Shown here one piece after another: positions 54,903 through 63,677 of a DNA stretch of 64,000 nt. The translations under genes and the position numbers were made by a program. Position 1 is the stretch's first letter. The number at the start of each line of letters is the position of its first letter. The notes below the pieces were generated by a model, which did no database searches, had not been told where the DNA came from, and worked only from the letters and a program-made list of their open reading frames with translations. This DNA is from Clostridium rhizosphaerae. Its GTDB lineage: Bacteria; Bacillota; Clostridia; Clostridiales; Clostridiaceae. The stretch spans positions 62,001 through 126,000 of the forward strand of contig NZ_JAESWC010000004.1 of the NCBI RefSeq assembly GCF_016765585.1, given 5' to 3'.

Positions 54903-54917
54903 AAGTAAACGTTACCT
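54903..54917. promoter_or_regulatory. Possible cre site before the permease gene
   Basis: AAGTAAACGTTACCT has the AA-N-CG centre and palindromic GTAA-ACG-TTAC shape of a cre but misses the WTG start by one base. It lies about 30 bases upstream of the permease start. Confidence 0.45.
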
Positions 54918-54982
54918 AATTAACAATATAACATTCTCCCAAATAGTCATAAAGTTGATTAAATTTAGATTTAATGTAAAAA

Positions 54983-56539
54983 TTATAGTTTATAATTTTT
55001 ACTGCTTCTCATTGCATTAGGGGATATGCCAAAAACTTCCTTAAATTTTCTGTAAAAATAGCTTGTATCGCTATATCCTACACTTTGTGCTATTTCATTT
55101 ATTTTTAAGTTTGTATTTAAAAGCATATCCTTTGCTTTTTCGTTTCTTATTCTTGTTAAATAATCTGAGAAAGGTTCTCCCACTTCTTTATGAAAGACTT
55201 GCCCTAGATAAGACGGGTTTATATTGAATTTTTGGCTTAGTGTCTTGATTGATATTTCATTTTGATAGTTGTTTTTAATGTAGTGTATAACCTGTTGTAT
55301 TACGGGACTTGTTTCACTGCTGTTTCTTTTGATATGTTCTAAAAGCTTTATGCTCTCATTTTTTATTAAATTCTTTATTTCATCTAGAACCTTTAGATTA
55401 ATTATATAGAGTATTATTTCTTTTATATCTTCATCCTTAGGAAGACTCATAATATTAAGTTCGCTGTATATTTCTCTTATAATAAGTATCATTTTTACTG
55501 CAGAATTCTGTATAATACTTGGATTTGATGTTTCAGCACTTGAAAGCATGCCGAAGGTATTATCAATATGATTTTTTACTAAACTTATATCTTTGCTCAA
55601 AATACATTTTTTAAATTCTTTTAAATAAGAAACATCCAAATCCAAGTGCTCTTTTTTATAATTCTTCTCAAAGGCATAAATAACTCTATTATAGCCATGC
55701 ATAAGTATATAATCCTTAAGCTTTTTTGCCGCATTATAGCTTTTGGGCAAATTCTTATAGCCTGCTTCTGTTGTACCCACAGATATAAAGGTATTTACAT
55801 TCAGTCCTTCTCTCAAACTGCATATCAAGTTACCGAAAAATACCCTTAAGTTATTTTGCAAAACTTCAACATCATTATTTGCCATAACTAGAATAATGTT
55901 ATTTCCCAAGTCCTTAAAAACAGTGCAGCAGGATTCTTTATTAACCGCGCCAACTATATATTTATATAGCTTTTGAAAAATCTCACTGCTAAATTCAAAC
56001 TCTATAATAGCTGCAGAATAATATGAAAAGCCTAAGCCTATTCCCAGAATAAATTCTCTTTCCTCTAATTCATAATGACTTATATTATCTGTAGCCCATC
56101 TGTATAGGATATTTTCCTTCAAAACTTCTAGTGTTTCTAGATTTAGATTCATATTTTTATCATTGGAATTAATCTTGCTCACTATATTTTCAAGGGTTCC
56201 CTTTAATTCATCCTCATTAATAGGCTTTAATATATAATTTTCTATGCCCAATTTAATTGCATTCCTGGCATAGTTAAAATCATCATATCCGCTTAAAATA
56301 ATAAACTTGACGCTACTATTGATTTTCTTTATCTCTTCTATAAGCTCCAACCCATTAAGCTTAGGCATTGATATATCTGTAATTATGATATCTACTGGAT
56401 TTTCTCTAAATTTATTCAGTGCATCCTCACCATTTAAAGCTGTATCCTCAATACTCAATTCTAGCTCTTCCCAATCAATAATATTCCTCAAGCCGTTAAG
56501 TATTAAAATTTCATCATCTACAAGCAATACCTTATACAT
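54983..56539 (-). CDS. YesN-type response regulator with AraC DNA-binding domain
   Basis: A 518-residue regulator. The receiver (1-120) has VDDE and the phospho-acceptor Asp55 in IITDISMPKLNG. A long linker of unknown fold follows. The AraC HTH pair lies at about 415-515 (SIKTLSQKFNINPSYLGQVFHKE; VGYSDTSYFYRKFKEVFGISP). It should switch on the importer genes directly downstream. It overlaps the kinase gene by 8 bases. Confidence 0.93.
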   Translation of the reverse strand: MYKVLLVDDEILILNGLRNIIDWEELELSIEDTALNGEDALNKFRENPVDIIITDISMPKLNGLELIEEIKKINSSVKFIILSGYDDFNYARNAIKLGIENYILKPINEDELKGTLENIVSKINSNDKNMNLNLETLEVLKENILYRWATDNISHYELEEREFILGIGLGFSYYSAAIIEFEFSSEIFQKLYKYIVGAVNKESCCTVFKDLGNNIILVMANNDVEVLQNNLRVFFGNLICSLREGLNVNTFISVGTTEAGYKNLPKSYNAAKKLKDYILMHGYNRVIYAFEKNYKKEHLDLDVSYLKEFKKCILSKDISLVKNHIDNTFGMLSSAETSNPSIIQNSAVKMILIIREIYSELNIMSLPKDEDIKEIILYIINLKVLDEIKNLIKNESIKLLEHIKRNSSETSPVIQQVIHYIKNNYQNEISIKTLSQKFNINPSYLGQVFHKEVGEPFSDYLTRIRNEKAKDMLLNTNLKINEIAQSVGYSDTSYFYRKFKEVFGISPNAMRSSKNYKL

Positions 56540-58313
56540 CAGAATTAACCTCCCTAATTGGAATTCTTATGCTTACTACAGTACCCATAAACTTTCTGCC
56601 CTTTACGACCAAACCGTACTCTTCTCCATAGGTTAGCCTTATCCTCTCATTTACATTTAGAAGTCCTATAGAATCACCTGTCTCAATATTTTCCATTTTT
56701 TCATTTAAACTTTTTACTTTTTCCGCCTCTATTCCCATACCGTTATCTTCAATAAATATGACAGCATCTTGTCCATCTTTCTCAGAATAAATTACTATAT
56801 AATTGTCATCCCTATCTAAATTTATTCCATGCACTATAAAATTCTCTATTATTGGCTGAAGAGAAAACTTGATTATTTCCTTTGAATATAACTCTTCTGA
56901 CACATCAATGCAGTAATTAAATTTTCCTTCATATCTAAACTTAAATAGGTCTAAATACATTTTACAGTGTTCAAGTTCCTGCTCTATAGTAATAAAGGTT
57001 TTTCCTTTAATCATGTTTCGGTAAAGAGCAGAAAGGTTATAAAGCATTTTGCCTAAATCCTTTTCGCCAATGCTTACGGCTTTCATTCTAATAGATTCTA
57101 AAGTATTATATAAAAAATGTGGGTTTATTTGACTTTGCAGCGCCAGCATTTCAGCATTTTTTTGTTTTATTTCTGATAAATATACCCTGCTTATGTACTC
57201 ATTAAGCTGCCTGCACATGTCATTAAAGCTTTTTGATATCATAGAAAACTCATCGTCTTCACTGCCAGTTTTTATTTCTATCTTGAAATTTCCCTCCTGC
57301 ACACTTTTCATTGCTTCAGTAATACCATTTACCCTCTTAGATAAGCTGTCGATTTTAACAAATACAATGGCTTCAGCGATTATTATTAAAATTATTGCCA
57401 GAATAATTGTAGTATGAGTAATTATTTTATTTCCACTGTAGATGTTTTCAACGGGCATTATCCCTACTACAATTACGTCTAAAGTACTTGTAACAAAGTC
57501 AATATAACTGCTTTTATCAAGCATTATGGGTTTATCGGTTGTTTTCAATCTGTCAATATAAGGATAGGGTTTACCTGTATATTTATTTGAAGAATCATAT
57601 ATAACTGCTCCGTTTTTGTTTATAGCTATAATATTATTTTTAGATTTATCATAGCTTTGCATTATAGCATTTAGCCTGTCTAATTTATATTTAATAATTA
57701 TAAGTCCTACGGTATCTAATTTGCTTGGATCCTTTATTTTATTAATAATATAGTAGCTACTGCCTCTTTCTTTACCGTCATAGGAGTTTAATAGGTCAAT
57801 AAAACTATTATTAATATTTTCCTCATTAGCATCAAAACTTATATTTTTTCTTATGTTGTTAACATATTTGATATTTCCTAATGAATCAAACATAGAAAAA
57901 TTATCGTTTTTATAGCTGTAAAATATTATACTTTCTATATTGTCATTCGAATTATATGCACTTCTTATAAAAGAATTTGTTCCTCCGTATATATACCCTT
58001 CAAATTTATAATAATTATCCAGTCTGTTTTCAATATATGTTTCATAGTCATAATTTAAGAAATTGATTGCGTCCATTAATTCAAGCTGCTTGCTGTATAA
58101 TCCATTAATTATTGATCTTGAGTTATCATATTGCTGTTTAAAATATTCATTAACGCTATCTATCATCTTGCGGTTAATATACGTCTGGTTGGCAGTCAGC
58201 GTCTTCTTAACATTAACTAATATAAAGGCTGATAAAAAAGATATGCTTGCAATTATAACAGCTGTGTATATTAAAAATACCCTTCTAAAAACTTTATTTT
58301 TAAAAAATTCCAC
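56532..58313 (-). CDS. YesM-type sensor histidine kinase
   Basis: A 593-residue membrane kinase. A membrane helix near 12-32 and another near 290-312 enclose a large outside sensor. A HAMP linker follows, then the His_kinase domain with phospho-His399 in QINPHFLYNTLE and the HATPase part (PIIENFIVHGI, VFIEDNGMGI). It pairs with the overlapping YesN regulator; the ligand is probably an oligosaccharide outside the cell or the loaded binding protein. Confidence 0.93.
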   Translation of the reverse strand: MEFFKNKVFRRVFLIYTAVIIASISFLSAFILVNVKKTLTANQTYINRKMIDSVNEYFKQQYDNSRSIINGLYSKQLELMDAINFLNYDYETYIENRLDNYYKFEGYIYGGTNSFIRSAYNSNDNIESIIFYSYKNDNFSMFDSLGNIKYVNNIRKNISFDANEENINNSFIDLLNSYDGKERGSSYYIINKIKDPSKLDTVGLIIIKYKLDRLNAIMQSYDKSKNNIIAINKNGAVIYDSSNKYTGKPYPYIDRLKTTDKPIMLDKSSYIDFVTSTLDVIVVGIMPVENIYSGNKIITHTTIILAIILIIIAEAIVFVKIDSLSKRVNGITEAMKSVQEGNFKIEIKTGSEDDEFSMISKSFNDMCRQLNEYISRVYLSEIKQKNAEMLALQSQINPHFLYNTLESIRMKAVSIGEKDLGKMLYNLSALYRNMIKGKTFITIEQELEHCKMYLDLFKFRYEGKFNYCIDVSEELYSKEIIKFSLQPIIENFIVHGINLDRDDNYIVIYSEKDGQDAVIFIEDNGMGIEAEKVKSLNEKMENIETGDSIGLLNVNERIRLTYGEEYGLVVKGRKFMGTVVSIRIPIREVNSDV

Positions 58314-58446
58314 TTTAATCTCAACTCCGTTAAGTATTTTCTTTCAGTCTATTACTTTAAATCTATAATAAAAATTCTATATACAATAGTGGACTATTTC
58401 TAGTTTTAGTGAAATATTTCTAGTTTGTCCATAGAAACATTATACA

Positions 58447-58483
58447 CTAAAAAAGGATATGTCTTTTACTTTGACATATCCTT
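58447..58483 (-). terminator. Terminator after the ROK kinase gene
   Basis: AAGGATATGTC (58453-58463) pairs exactly with GACATATCCTT (58473-58483). The minus strand continues TTTTAGTG. Confidence 0.87.
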
Positions 58484-58498
58484 AAACACCATTTAGCA

Positions 58499-59404
58499 TT
58501 ATTCATTAAAAGTATTCATATAGTTATAAACTGCACCAATAATATTAGCGTCATTATTAAATTTGCATCTTTCAATCCTAGGATATAGTCTTGCAGCAGA
58601 TATATTTTTCATAAGTATATCTATCCTCTTGTTAAGCTGATCAATTATATCCTCTCTGGCACTTATTGCTCCACCTAGAACTATCATATCCGGATCAAAC
58701 ATATGCTGAAGAGCAAATATCCCTTCTGCTAAAGACATGAGACAATAATCAATAGCCTTTTGGCAAAGTTCATCTCCTTTTTCAGCCATATCAAATACCA
58801 TTTCACCGTTTAATTCCTGCGCACATATTCCCTTAAGCTCTGCAGCTTTTTGTACTATAGCATTTGTAGATGCAGTTGTACTCCATATTTTAAACTGTTG
58901 CTTTTCATAATCTCTTTCCGTGATCATGTAGCCAAATTCTCCCCCATACAGGTTCTTGCCTGTGTGAAGCTTTCTATCTTTGATAATGGCACCACCTATG
59001 CCTGTGCCTACAACTATAAACAATACATCTTCAGCATCTTTAGCAACACCCTTCCACACCTCTGCTAAAGCTGCACAATTAGCATCATTTTCCATGGATA
59101 TTCTAAAGCCTGTTTCTTTCTCAATGAGCTCCCTTATATTAGGTCCGTGTATATAAGGAACGGCAGAAGCTCCTCCAATAAAACCGTTTTTGTTATCTAC
59201 AACCCCCGGAAAACTTAATGCAACCCCATCAAACTCATATTTACTTTTATAATTCTCAGTGGTTTTGCCGATAAGAGAAACTAATTCTTCAATACCTTGC
59301 TTAGGTGTAGGAAACTTTCCCTTTTCAATTATGTTAGCTTCTCTATCTACAACAGCATATTTAAGATTTGTTCCCCCAAGATCGAATGCCATATAATATT
59401 TCAT
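58499..59404 (-). CDS. ROK-family kinase, possibly beta-glucoside kinase
   Basis: A 301-residue ROK kinase. It begins MKYYMAFDLGGTNLK (phosphate site), has the catalytic-Asp region MENDANCAALAE and the second ATP string VVGTGIGGAI. The zinc motif CxCGxxGCxE is absent, as in BglK-type beta-glucoside kinases. It ends the operon that encodes GH1 and GH4 phospho-glycosidases, so glucose or a beta-glucoside is the probable substrate. It lies 37 bases after the GH1 gene. Confidence 0.88.
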   Translation of the reverse strand: MKYYMAFDLGGTNLKYAVVDREANIIEKGKFPTPKQGIEELVSLIGKTTENYKSKYEFDGVALSFPGVVDNKNGFIGGASAVPYIHGPNIRELIEKETGFRISMENDANCAALAEVWKGVAKDAEDVLFIVVGTGIGGAIIKDRKLHTGKNLYGGEFGYMITERDYEKQQFKIWSTTASTNAIVQKAAELKGICAQELNGEMVFDMAEKGDELCQKAIDYCLMSLAEGIFALQHMFDPDMIVLGGAISAREDIIDQLNKRIDILMKNISAARLYPRIERCKFNNDANIIGAVYNYMNTFNE

Positions 59405-59441
59405 CTATTTCCCTCCATTTAAAAAGACTGGCACAACTGCT

Positions 59442-60830
59442 TTAGAACCCATTCTTCTTTGAAGTTTCTTTTATCCAACAACCCGATTTCTTCACTGTCT
59501 TCTTTTGAGTTTCTAAGTCTAAGGCTATATATCCATATCTATTTTTATAAGCATTGAGCCAGGACCAACAGTCTATTGGAGTCCAAAGATGGTATCCAAA
59601 ACAGTTTGAGCCCTCTTCTATTCCTTTATGAAGCCACTCTAAATGCTCTTTTATGAAATCTATTCTGTAATCATCTTCTATTCTTCCTTCGCTATTTTTA
59701 AATCTTTCCTCATCCTGAACTCCCATACCGTTTTCCGATACATACCAAGGTATATTTCCATAGTTATTCTTAATGTTAATTGCTATATCATATAAAGCTT
59801 TAGGATATATCTCCCAGCCTCTATAAGGGTTCATTCTTCTTCCCGGCATATCATAATTATCGAAGTACTTGTCAGGCATCCATCCCTTTGTCAAATCTAC
59901 CGGAGTTTCTTTTGCCTTAATTCTTCTTGGCTGATAAAAATTTACTCCTAAAAAGTCTATTGTATTATTCTTTATTATTTCAGCTTCCTCCAAAGAACCC
60001 TTCCAAAGTATTCCTTCATCGCTTAAAAGTTTAACAAGCTTATCAGGGAATTCTCCTTTTATTGCAGTATCAAGAAAGCTTCTATTGAAGAATAAATCTG
60101 CTGTTTCAGCTGCTTTTATATCTCTTTCTGAATTTGATCTAGGATAAGATGGTGTTAAGTTTAATACTATTCCTATTTGAGAAACCTTATTAAAATTACC
60201 TTCTCTAAAAGCCTTAATTGCTTTAGCTGAAGCCAGGTTAATATTATAAAGTACCTGTACCGCCTTTCTTCCATCAACAAGCTTAGGATAGTGAAACTGA
60301 TATAAGTACTGTCCTTCAACAACAACAATTGGTTCATTAAAGGTAGTCCAATACTTTACTCTATCAGAGAAAAGTTCAAAGCATTTTACAGCATACTTTG
60401 CAAACAAATCAGTAACATGCTTGGATTCCCAACCCCCGTATTTACTATATAATTCTATTGGCAGATCGAAATGATGAAGTGTTATAACCGGAGTAATATT
60501 ATTTTTAAGGCACTCATTTATTACATTGTTATAAAATTCTGCTCCATCTTCATCTACTTCTGCTGTTTCAAAATCCTTTATTAGTCTGGACCACTGAATA
60601 GAGGTCCTAAAAGAGTTTAAACCTATATCTTTCATCAAAGCAATATCTTCCTTATAGGAATTATAGAAATTAGATGTTACAGCTGGTCCAACTCTATCAT
60701 AAAAAGCTTCAGGCTCAATTTCATACCAATAGTCAAATACGTTTTTATGAATTTTATTAAATGAACCTTCACTTTGAGGCCCCGAAGTTGCAGCACCCCA
60801 CCAAAAATTTTTAGGAAATTGTGTTGTCAT
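59442..60830 (-). CDS. GH1 6-phospho-beta-glucosidase
   Basis: A 462-residue cytoplasmic GH1 enzyme. The start FWWGAATSGPQSEGS, acid/base Glu166 in TFNEP and nucleophile Glu366 in VSENGMG are clear. Near the C-terminus SWLNAYKNRYGYI keeps the Ser, Lys and Tyr positions that bind the sugar 6-phosphate, which favours a phospho-glycosidase. It splits PTS-phosphorylated beta-glucosides. A hairpin separates it from the upstream deacetylase gene. Confidence 0.9.
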   Translation of the reverse strand: MTTQFPKNFWWGAATSGPQSEGSFNKIHKNVFDYWYEIEPEAFYDRVGPAVTSNFYNSYKEDIALMKDIGLNSFRTSIQWSRLIKDFETAEVDEDGAEFYNNVINECLKNNITPVITLHHFDLPIELYSKYGGWESKHVTDLFAKYAVKCFELFSDRVKYWTTFNEPIVVVEGQYLYQFHYPKLVDGRKAVQVLYNINLASAKAIKAFREGNFNKVSQIGIVLNLTPSYPRSNSERDIKAAETADLFFNRSFLDTAIKGEFPDKLVKLLSDEGILWKGSLEEAEIIKNNTIDFLGVNFYQPRRIKAKETPVDLTKGWMPDKYFDNYDMPGRRMNPYRGWEIYPKALYDIAINIKNNYGNIPWYVSENGMGVQDEERFKNSEGRIEDDYRIDFIKEHLEWLHKGIEEGSNCFGYHLWTPIDCWSWLNAYKNRYGYIALDLETQKKTVKKSGCWIKETSKKNGF

Positions 60831-60869
60831 AAACTAAATCACTCTCCTTAATATAAAAACAAAATTTAA

Positions 60870-60907
60870 GGATGGCTTATAGATAAACAGATTTAACTAT
60901 ACCATCC
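60870..60907 (-). terminator. Intercistronic hairpin, possible partial terminator
   Basis: On the minus strand GGATGG-TATAG pairs with CTATA-AG-CCATCC (two bulged bases), followed by TTAAATTTTGTTTTT. It sits between the deacetylase and GH1 genes and may lower or set the ratio of downstream expression. Confidence 0.55.
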
Positions 60908-60913
60908 CCTAGA

Positions 60914-61657
60914 TTATAGCTCATTATAAGCAATCAATTCTATATTTTCTTTATTTATAAATTCTTTTATTTTTTCTGAAATCAGTATTTGAAACTCTTG
61001 TTTTCTATGTTTATTATAGGATGTAGCGTTAATTAAATCTTCATCTACATAAGCAGGATGGCACATTATTTCTACAGTCTTAAACTGCTTGTACTTTGAT
61101 ATAATGCTTAAGAGCTTACCTTCTTCAGCATTCTCATTATAAAATTCGGAAGTAAAAACTTCTGTCGATCTTACACCTTTTTTTGTATAATACTCCATCA
61201 GCTCAGGCATTCCTCTTAAAGGAAGATCATACTCTTTTGAAAGGTCTAAAACCACATTTAATATTTCTTCATCGAAAGCATAGAAATGATGATGGCCATC
61301 AAAATGAGTAGGTTTTATACCTGTAGATAAAAACTTTTCAATTTGTGCCCTAAGTTCTTCTCTTACTTCCTCATAGTTTGGTTTATCCTCTGGAGTTCTT
61401 TTATAAAAATACCCTTTCTTATCAACAAGAGATTGTATTTTATTAACAGGCAAAATGGTTTTTCCCCATGTAAGTGTTAAATGTATTCCTATATTTTTAA
61501 AGTTTCTTTTTTTTGCTTCCTCTATGGCTTTTTCAAAATACAAACCATTTACCATAGCTGTAGTTGAAGTAACAACCCCTTTTTCAATGCAGTCAAGTAT
61601 TCCGTCTGAAACTCCTTTGGTTAAGCCAAAGTCATCAGCATTTATTATAAGTTTCAT
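60914..61657 (-). CDS. ChbG/YdjC-type carbohydrate deacetylase
   Basis: A 247-residue metal-dependent deacetylase. NADDFGLTKGV gives the metal Asp, and GIHLTLTWG and FDGHHHFYAF give the metal His residues. ChbG removes an acetyl group from chitobiose-6-P in the chb pathway, and homologues sit in many beta-glucoside operons. It lies 13 bases after the IIB gene. Confidence 0.9.
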   Translation of the reverse strand: MKLIINADDFGLTKGVSDGILDCIEKGVVTSTTAMVNGLYFEKAIEEAKKRNFKNIGIHLTLTWGKTILPVNKIQSLVDKKGYFYKRTPEDKPNYEEVREELRAQIEKFLSTGIKPTHFDGHHHFYAFDEEILNVVLDLSKEYDLPLRGMPELMEYYTKKGVRSTEVFTSEFYNENAEEGKLLSIISKYKQFKTVEIMCHPAYVDEDLINATSYNKHRKQEFQILISEKIKEFINKENIELIAYNEL

Positions 61658-61670
61658 ATTATTTCATCCC

Positions 61671-61991
61671 CTAATCCTGCTTGTTAATATAAGGCTCAAG
61701 CATAGGCATCAGTTTTTCCATTCTTCTAAGTCCGAAATCTATAGGCTTCATAGAAAAATATTGTACTTCTTTTTTATCTAATACTTCTTTAATCTGCTTT
61801 TCTATTAAGATAACTTCTGGGGATATAAGAACTAAATCAATACCTTCCTCACTGATGGTATCCAAATAATTCTTATCATCTGCAAAAAACCATTTAATAG
61901 GCAAATTATTCTTTTCTGAATGCTCTAGAACAACTCTTTTAAAAGCTGTTGCCTGGCCTGTGTTTTTACAAATTACCAAAAACTTTTTCAA
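61671..61991 (-). CDS. Divergent PTS IIB-like protein (lactose/cellobiose type)
   Basis: A 106-residue protein with the size and fold pattern of cellobiose IIB. It starts KKFLVICKNTGQATAF; Cys8 matches the phospho-cysteine, but the usual CSAGMSTS loop is replaced by CKNTGQAT. DLVLISPEV corresponds to the second IIB strand. It overlaps the IIA gene by 26 bases, which supports the PTS reading. Confidence 0.72.
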   Translation of the reverse strand: MKKFLVICKNTGQATAFKRVVLEHSEKNNLPIKWFFADDKNYLDTISEEGIDLVLISPEVILIEKQIKEVLDKKEVQYFSMKPIDFGLRRMEKLMPMLEPYINKQD

Positions 61992-62307
61992 TTTTATTCA
62001 TCCTTTCATATAATTGAATGAACTCCTTTGCCATGTCCTTTGCTAAAAGAGAATCCATAAAATGATCCTGCGAATGAATTAAAAGAACAGATATATCATT
62101 TTTTTGACCTTCAGCTTCCTTTTGAATTAAGCCAAATTGAAGAGAATGTACAGTTTCTAGTTCTTTTTCTGCTTCTTCCAAGCATTTATATGCTTCCTCA
62201 AATTTATTTAGCTTCGAAAAATTTATAGCCTTGAAGGCCAAAGCCTTAGCATTTCCTGCTGATAATATAAGTTGAAATGCTGTTTCTTGATAATCTACTT
62301 CGTTCAT
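61966..62307 (-). CDS. PTS IIA component, lactose/cellobiose type
   Basis: A 113-residue all-helical EIIA. His78 in LLIHSQDHFM is the phospho-acceptor (family LxHAQDHLM). It passes phosphate to IIB, encoded next with a 26-base overlap. It lies 23 bases after the GH4 gene. Confidence 0.92.
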   Translation of the reverse strand: MNEVDYQETAFQLILSAGNAKALAFKAINFSKLNKFEEAYKCLEEAEKELETVHSLQFGLIQKEAEGQKNDISVLLIHSQDHFMDSLLAKDMAKEFIQLYERMNKIEKVFGNL

Positions 62308-62330
62308 GCTGTTATCCTCCTATCTTACGT

Positions 62331-63665
62331 CTACTTTCTTATGCCGCCGCTTTCATCAAAAAATTTGGGTAAATATTTTTTATGTGCTTCAAGTAACTCA
62401 TCTAAAAGCTTATGACCTTCAAGGTCGCTTGAAACCAATGGATTTGTAATCATAGCTAAAAGTGCTTTTTCATAGCTTCCTTCTACCGCCGCCTCTGCAC
62501 CTAATATTTCAAACTGCTTAATTTGATTTATTAATCCCTTAATGTGCACTGGAAACTCTTCAATAAACTTATGAGGTATAGGGCCATCTTTAGTTATTTT
62601 TGAAGTAATTTCAAGTACATAGTTATCTGGAAAGTCCTTTATTGTTCCGTTATTGATAGTATTAACTACCTGCAAATCGCCTTTGTCGTTATAGATAGAA
62701 GAAATCAAATTACAGGCAGCATCAGAGTAATAAGCCCCTCCTCTTTTTTCAAGCTGCTTTGGTTTTTCTTTAAGGTTTATATCCTTATACAGCTCAAAAA
62801 GTTCCTTTTCAGTTTCTATAACTTCTTCTGCTCTTGTTTTTCCAAGCTTAAACTTTTCAAGCTCATCAGCTAGCATTTCTTTTGTTTTATAATAATATCT
62901 ATGATATGGACAAGGCATGAGCTTAAAGGCTTTTATAAAATCTGCATCCCAATCCATAGCAGTTATATTCTTCATGTTTATTTCAGAAGACTTTTCTATA
63001 TATTTATTCATAACTTCTTCAGTTTTATTTTCATCATCAACATAAATGTTAAAACCGTAAACCATATGATTAAGTCCTGCAAAATCTATTCTTACTCTTT
63101 TAGGCTCGATACCTAGTATGTTAGCAAGACCTCTTTCCATTCCTACTGGAACATTGCAAAGGCCTAAAAATCTTCTATGGACTGAATACCTTGCTAAAGC
63201 TTCTGTAACCATTCCTGCAGGATTTGTAAAATTAATTAACCAAGCCTTTGGACAAAGTTCTTCTATATCCTTTGCTATATCTAAAATAACCGGAATAGTT
63301 CTTAGGCCCTTAAATAGTCCTCCTGCACCATTAGTTTCCTGCCCCATAAATCCATGTGATAATGGAATTCTTTCATCCTTAGCTCTAGCTTGTAAAAGTC
63401 CTACTCTAAGCTGAGTAGTTACAAAGTCAGCATCTTTTAATGCTTCTCTTCTATCTAGAGTTAAATAAACTTTTATTGGAAGCCCTGCTTTTTCGATCAT
63501 TCTTTTTGCAAGGTTACCTACTATTTCTAATTTTTCTTTTCCTTCTTCAATATCTACAAGCCATAATTCATTTACGGGAAGCTCCTCATATCTTTTAATA
63601 ATACCTTCAACAAATTCAGGTGTATAAGATGAACCGCCGCCTATAGTAACAATTTTCAGCATCAT
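62331..63665 (-). CDS. GH4 6-phospho-beta-glucosidase (CelF/LicH-like)
   Basis: A 444-residue NAD- and metal-dependent glycosidase. The nucleotide fold begins KIVTIGGGSSYTPEFVEG. NFTNPAGMVTEAL and GLCNVPVG carry substrate and metal contacts, including the metal Cys. GH4 splits phosphorylated cellobiose by an oxidation-elimination route. Either of two adjacent ATG codons may start it. It is followed by the PTS IIA and IIB genes. Confidence 0.93.
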   Translation of the reverse strand: MMLKIVTIGGGSSYTPEFVEGIIKRYEELPVNELWLVDIEEGKEKLEIVGNLAKRMIEKAGLPIKVYLTLDRREALKDADFVTTQLRVGLLQARAKDERIPLSHGFMGQETNGAGGLFKGLRTIPVILDIAKDIEELCPKAWLINFTNPAGMVTEALARYSVHRRFLGLCNVPVGMERGLANILGIEPKRVRIDFAGLNHMVYGFNIYVDDENKTEEVMNKYIEKSSEINMKNITAMDWDADFIKAFKLMPCPYHRYYYKTKEMLADELEKFKLGKTRAEEVIETEKELFELYKDINLKEKPKQLEKRGGAYYSDAACNLISSIYNDKGDLQVVNTINNGTIKDFPDNYVLEITSKITKDGPIPHKFIEEFPVHIKGLINQIKQFEILGAEAAVEGSYEKALLAMITNPLVSSDLEGHKLLDELLEAHKKYLPKFFDESGGIRK

Positions 63666-63677
63666 ACCATCCCTTTC

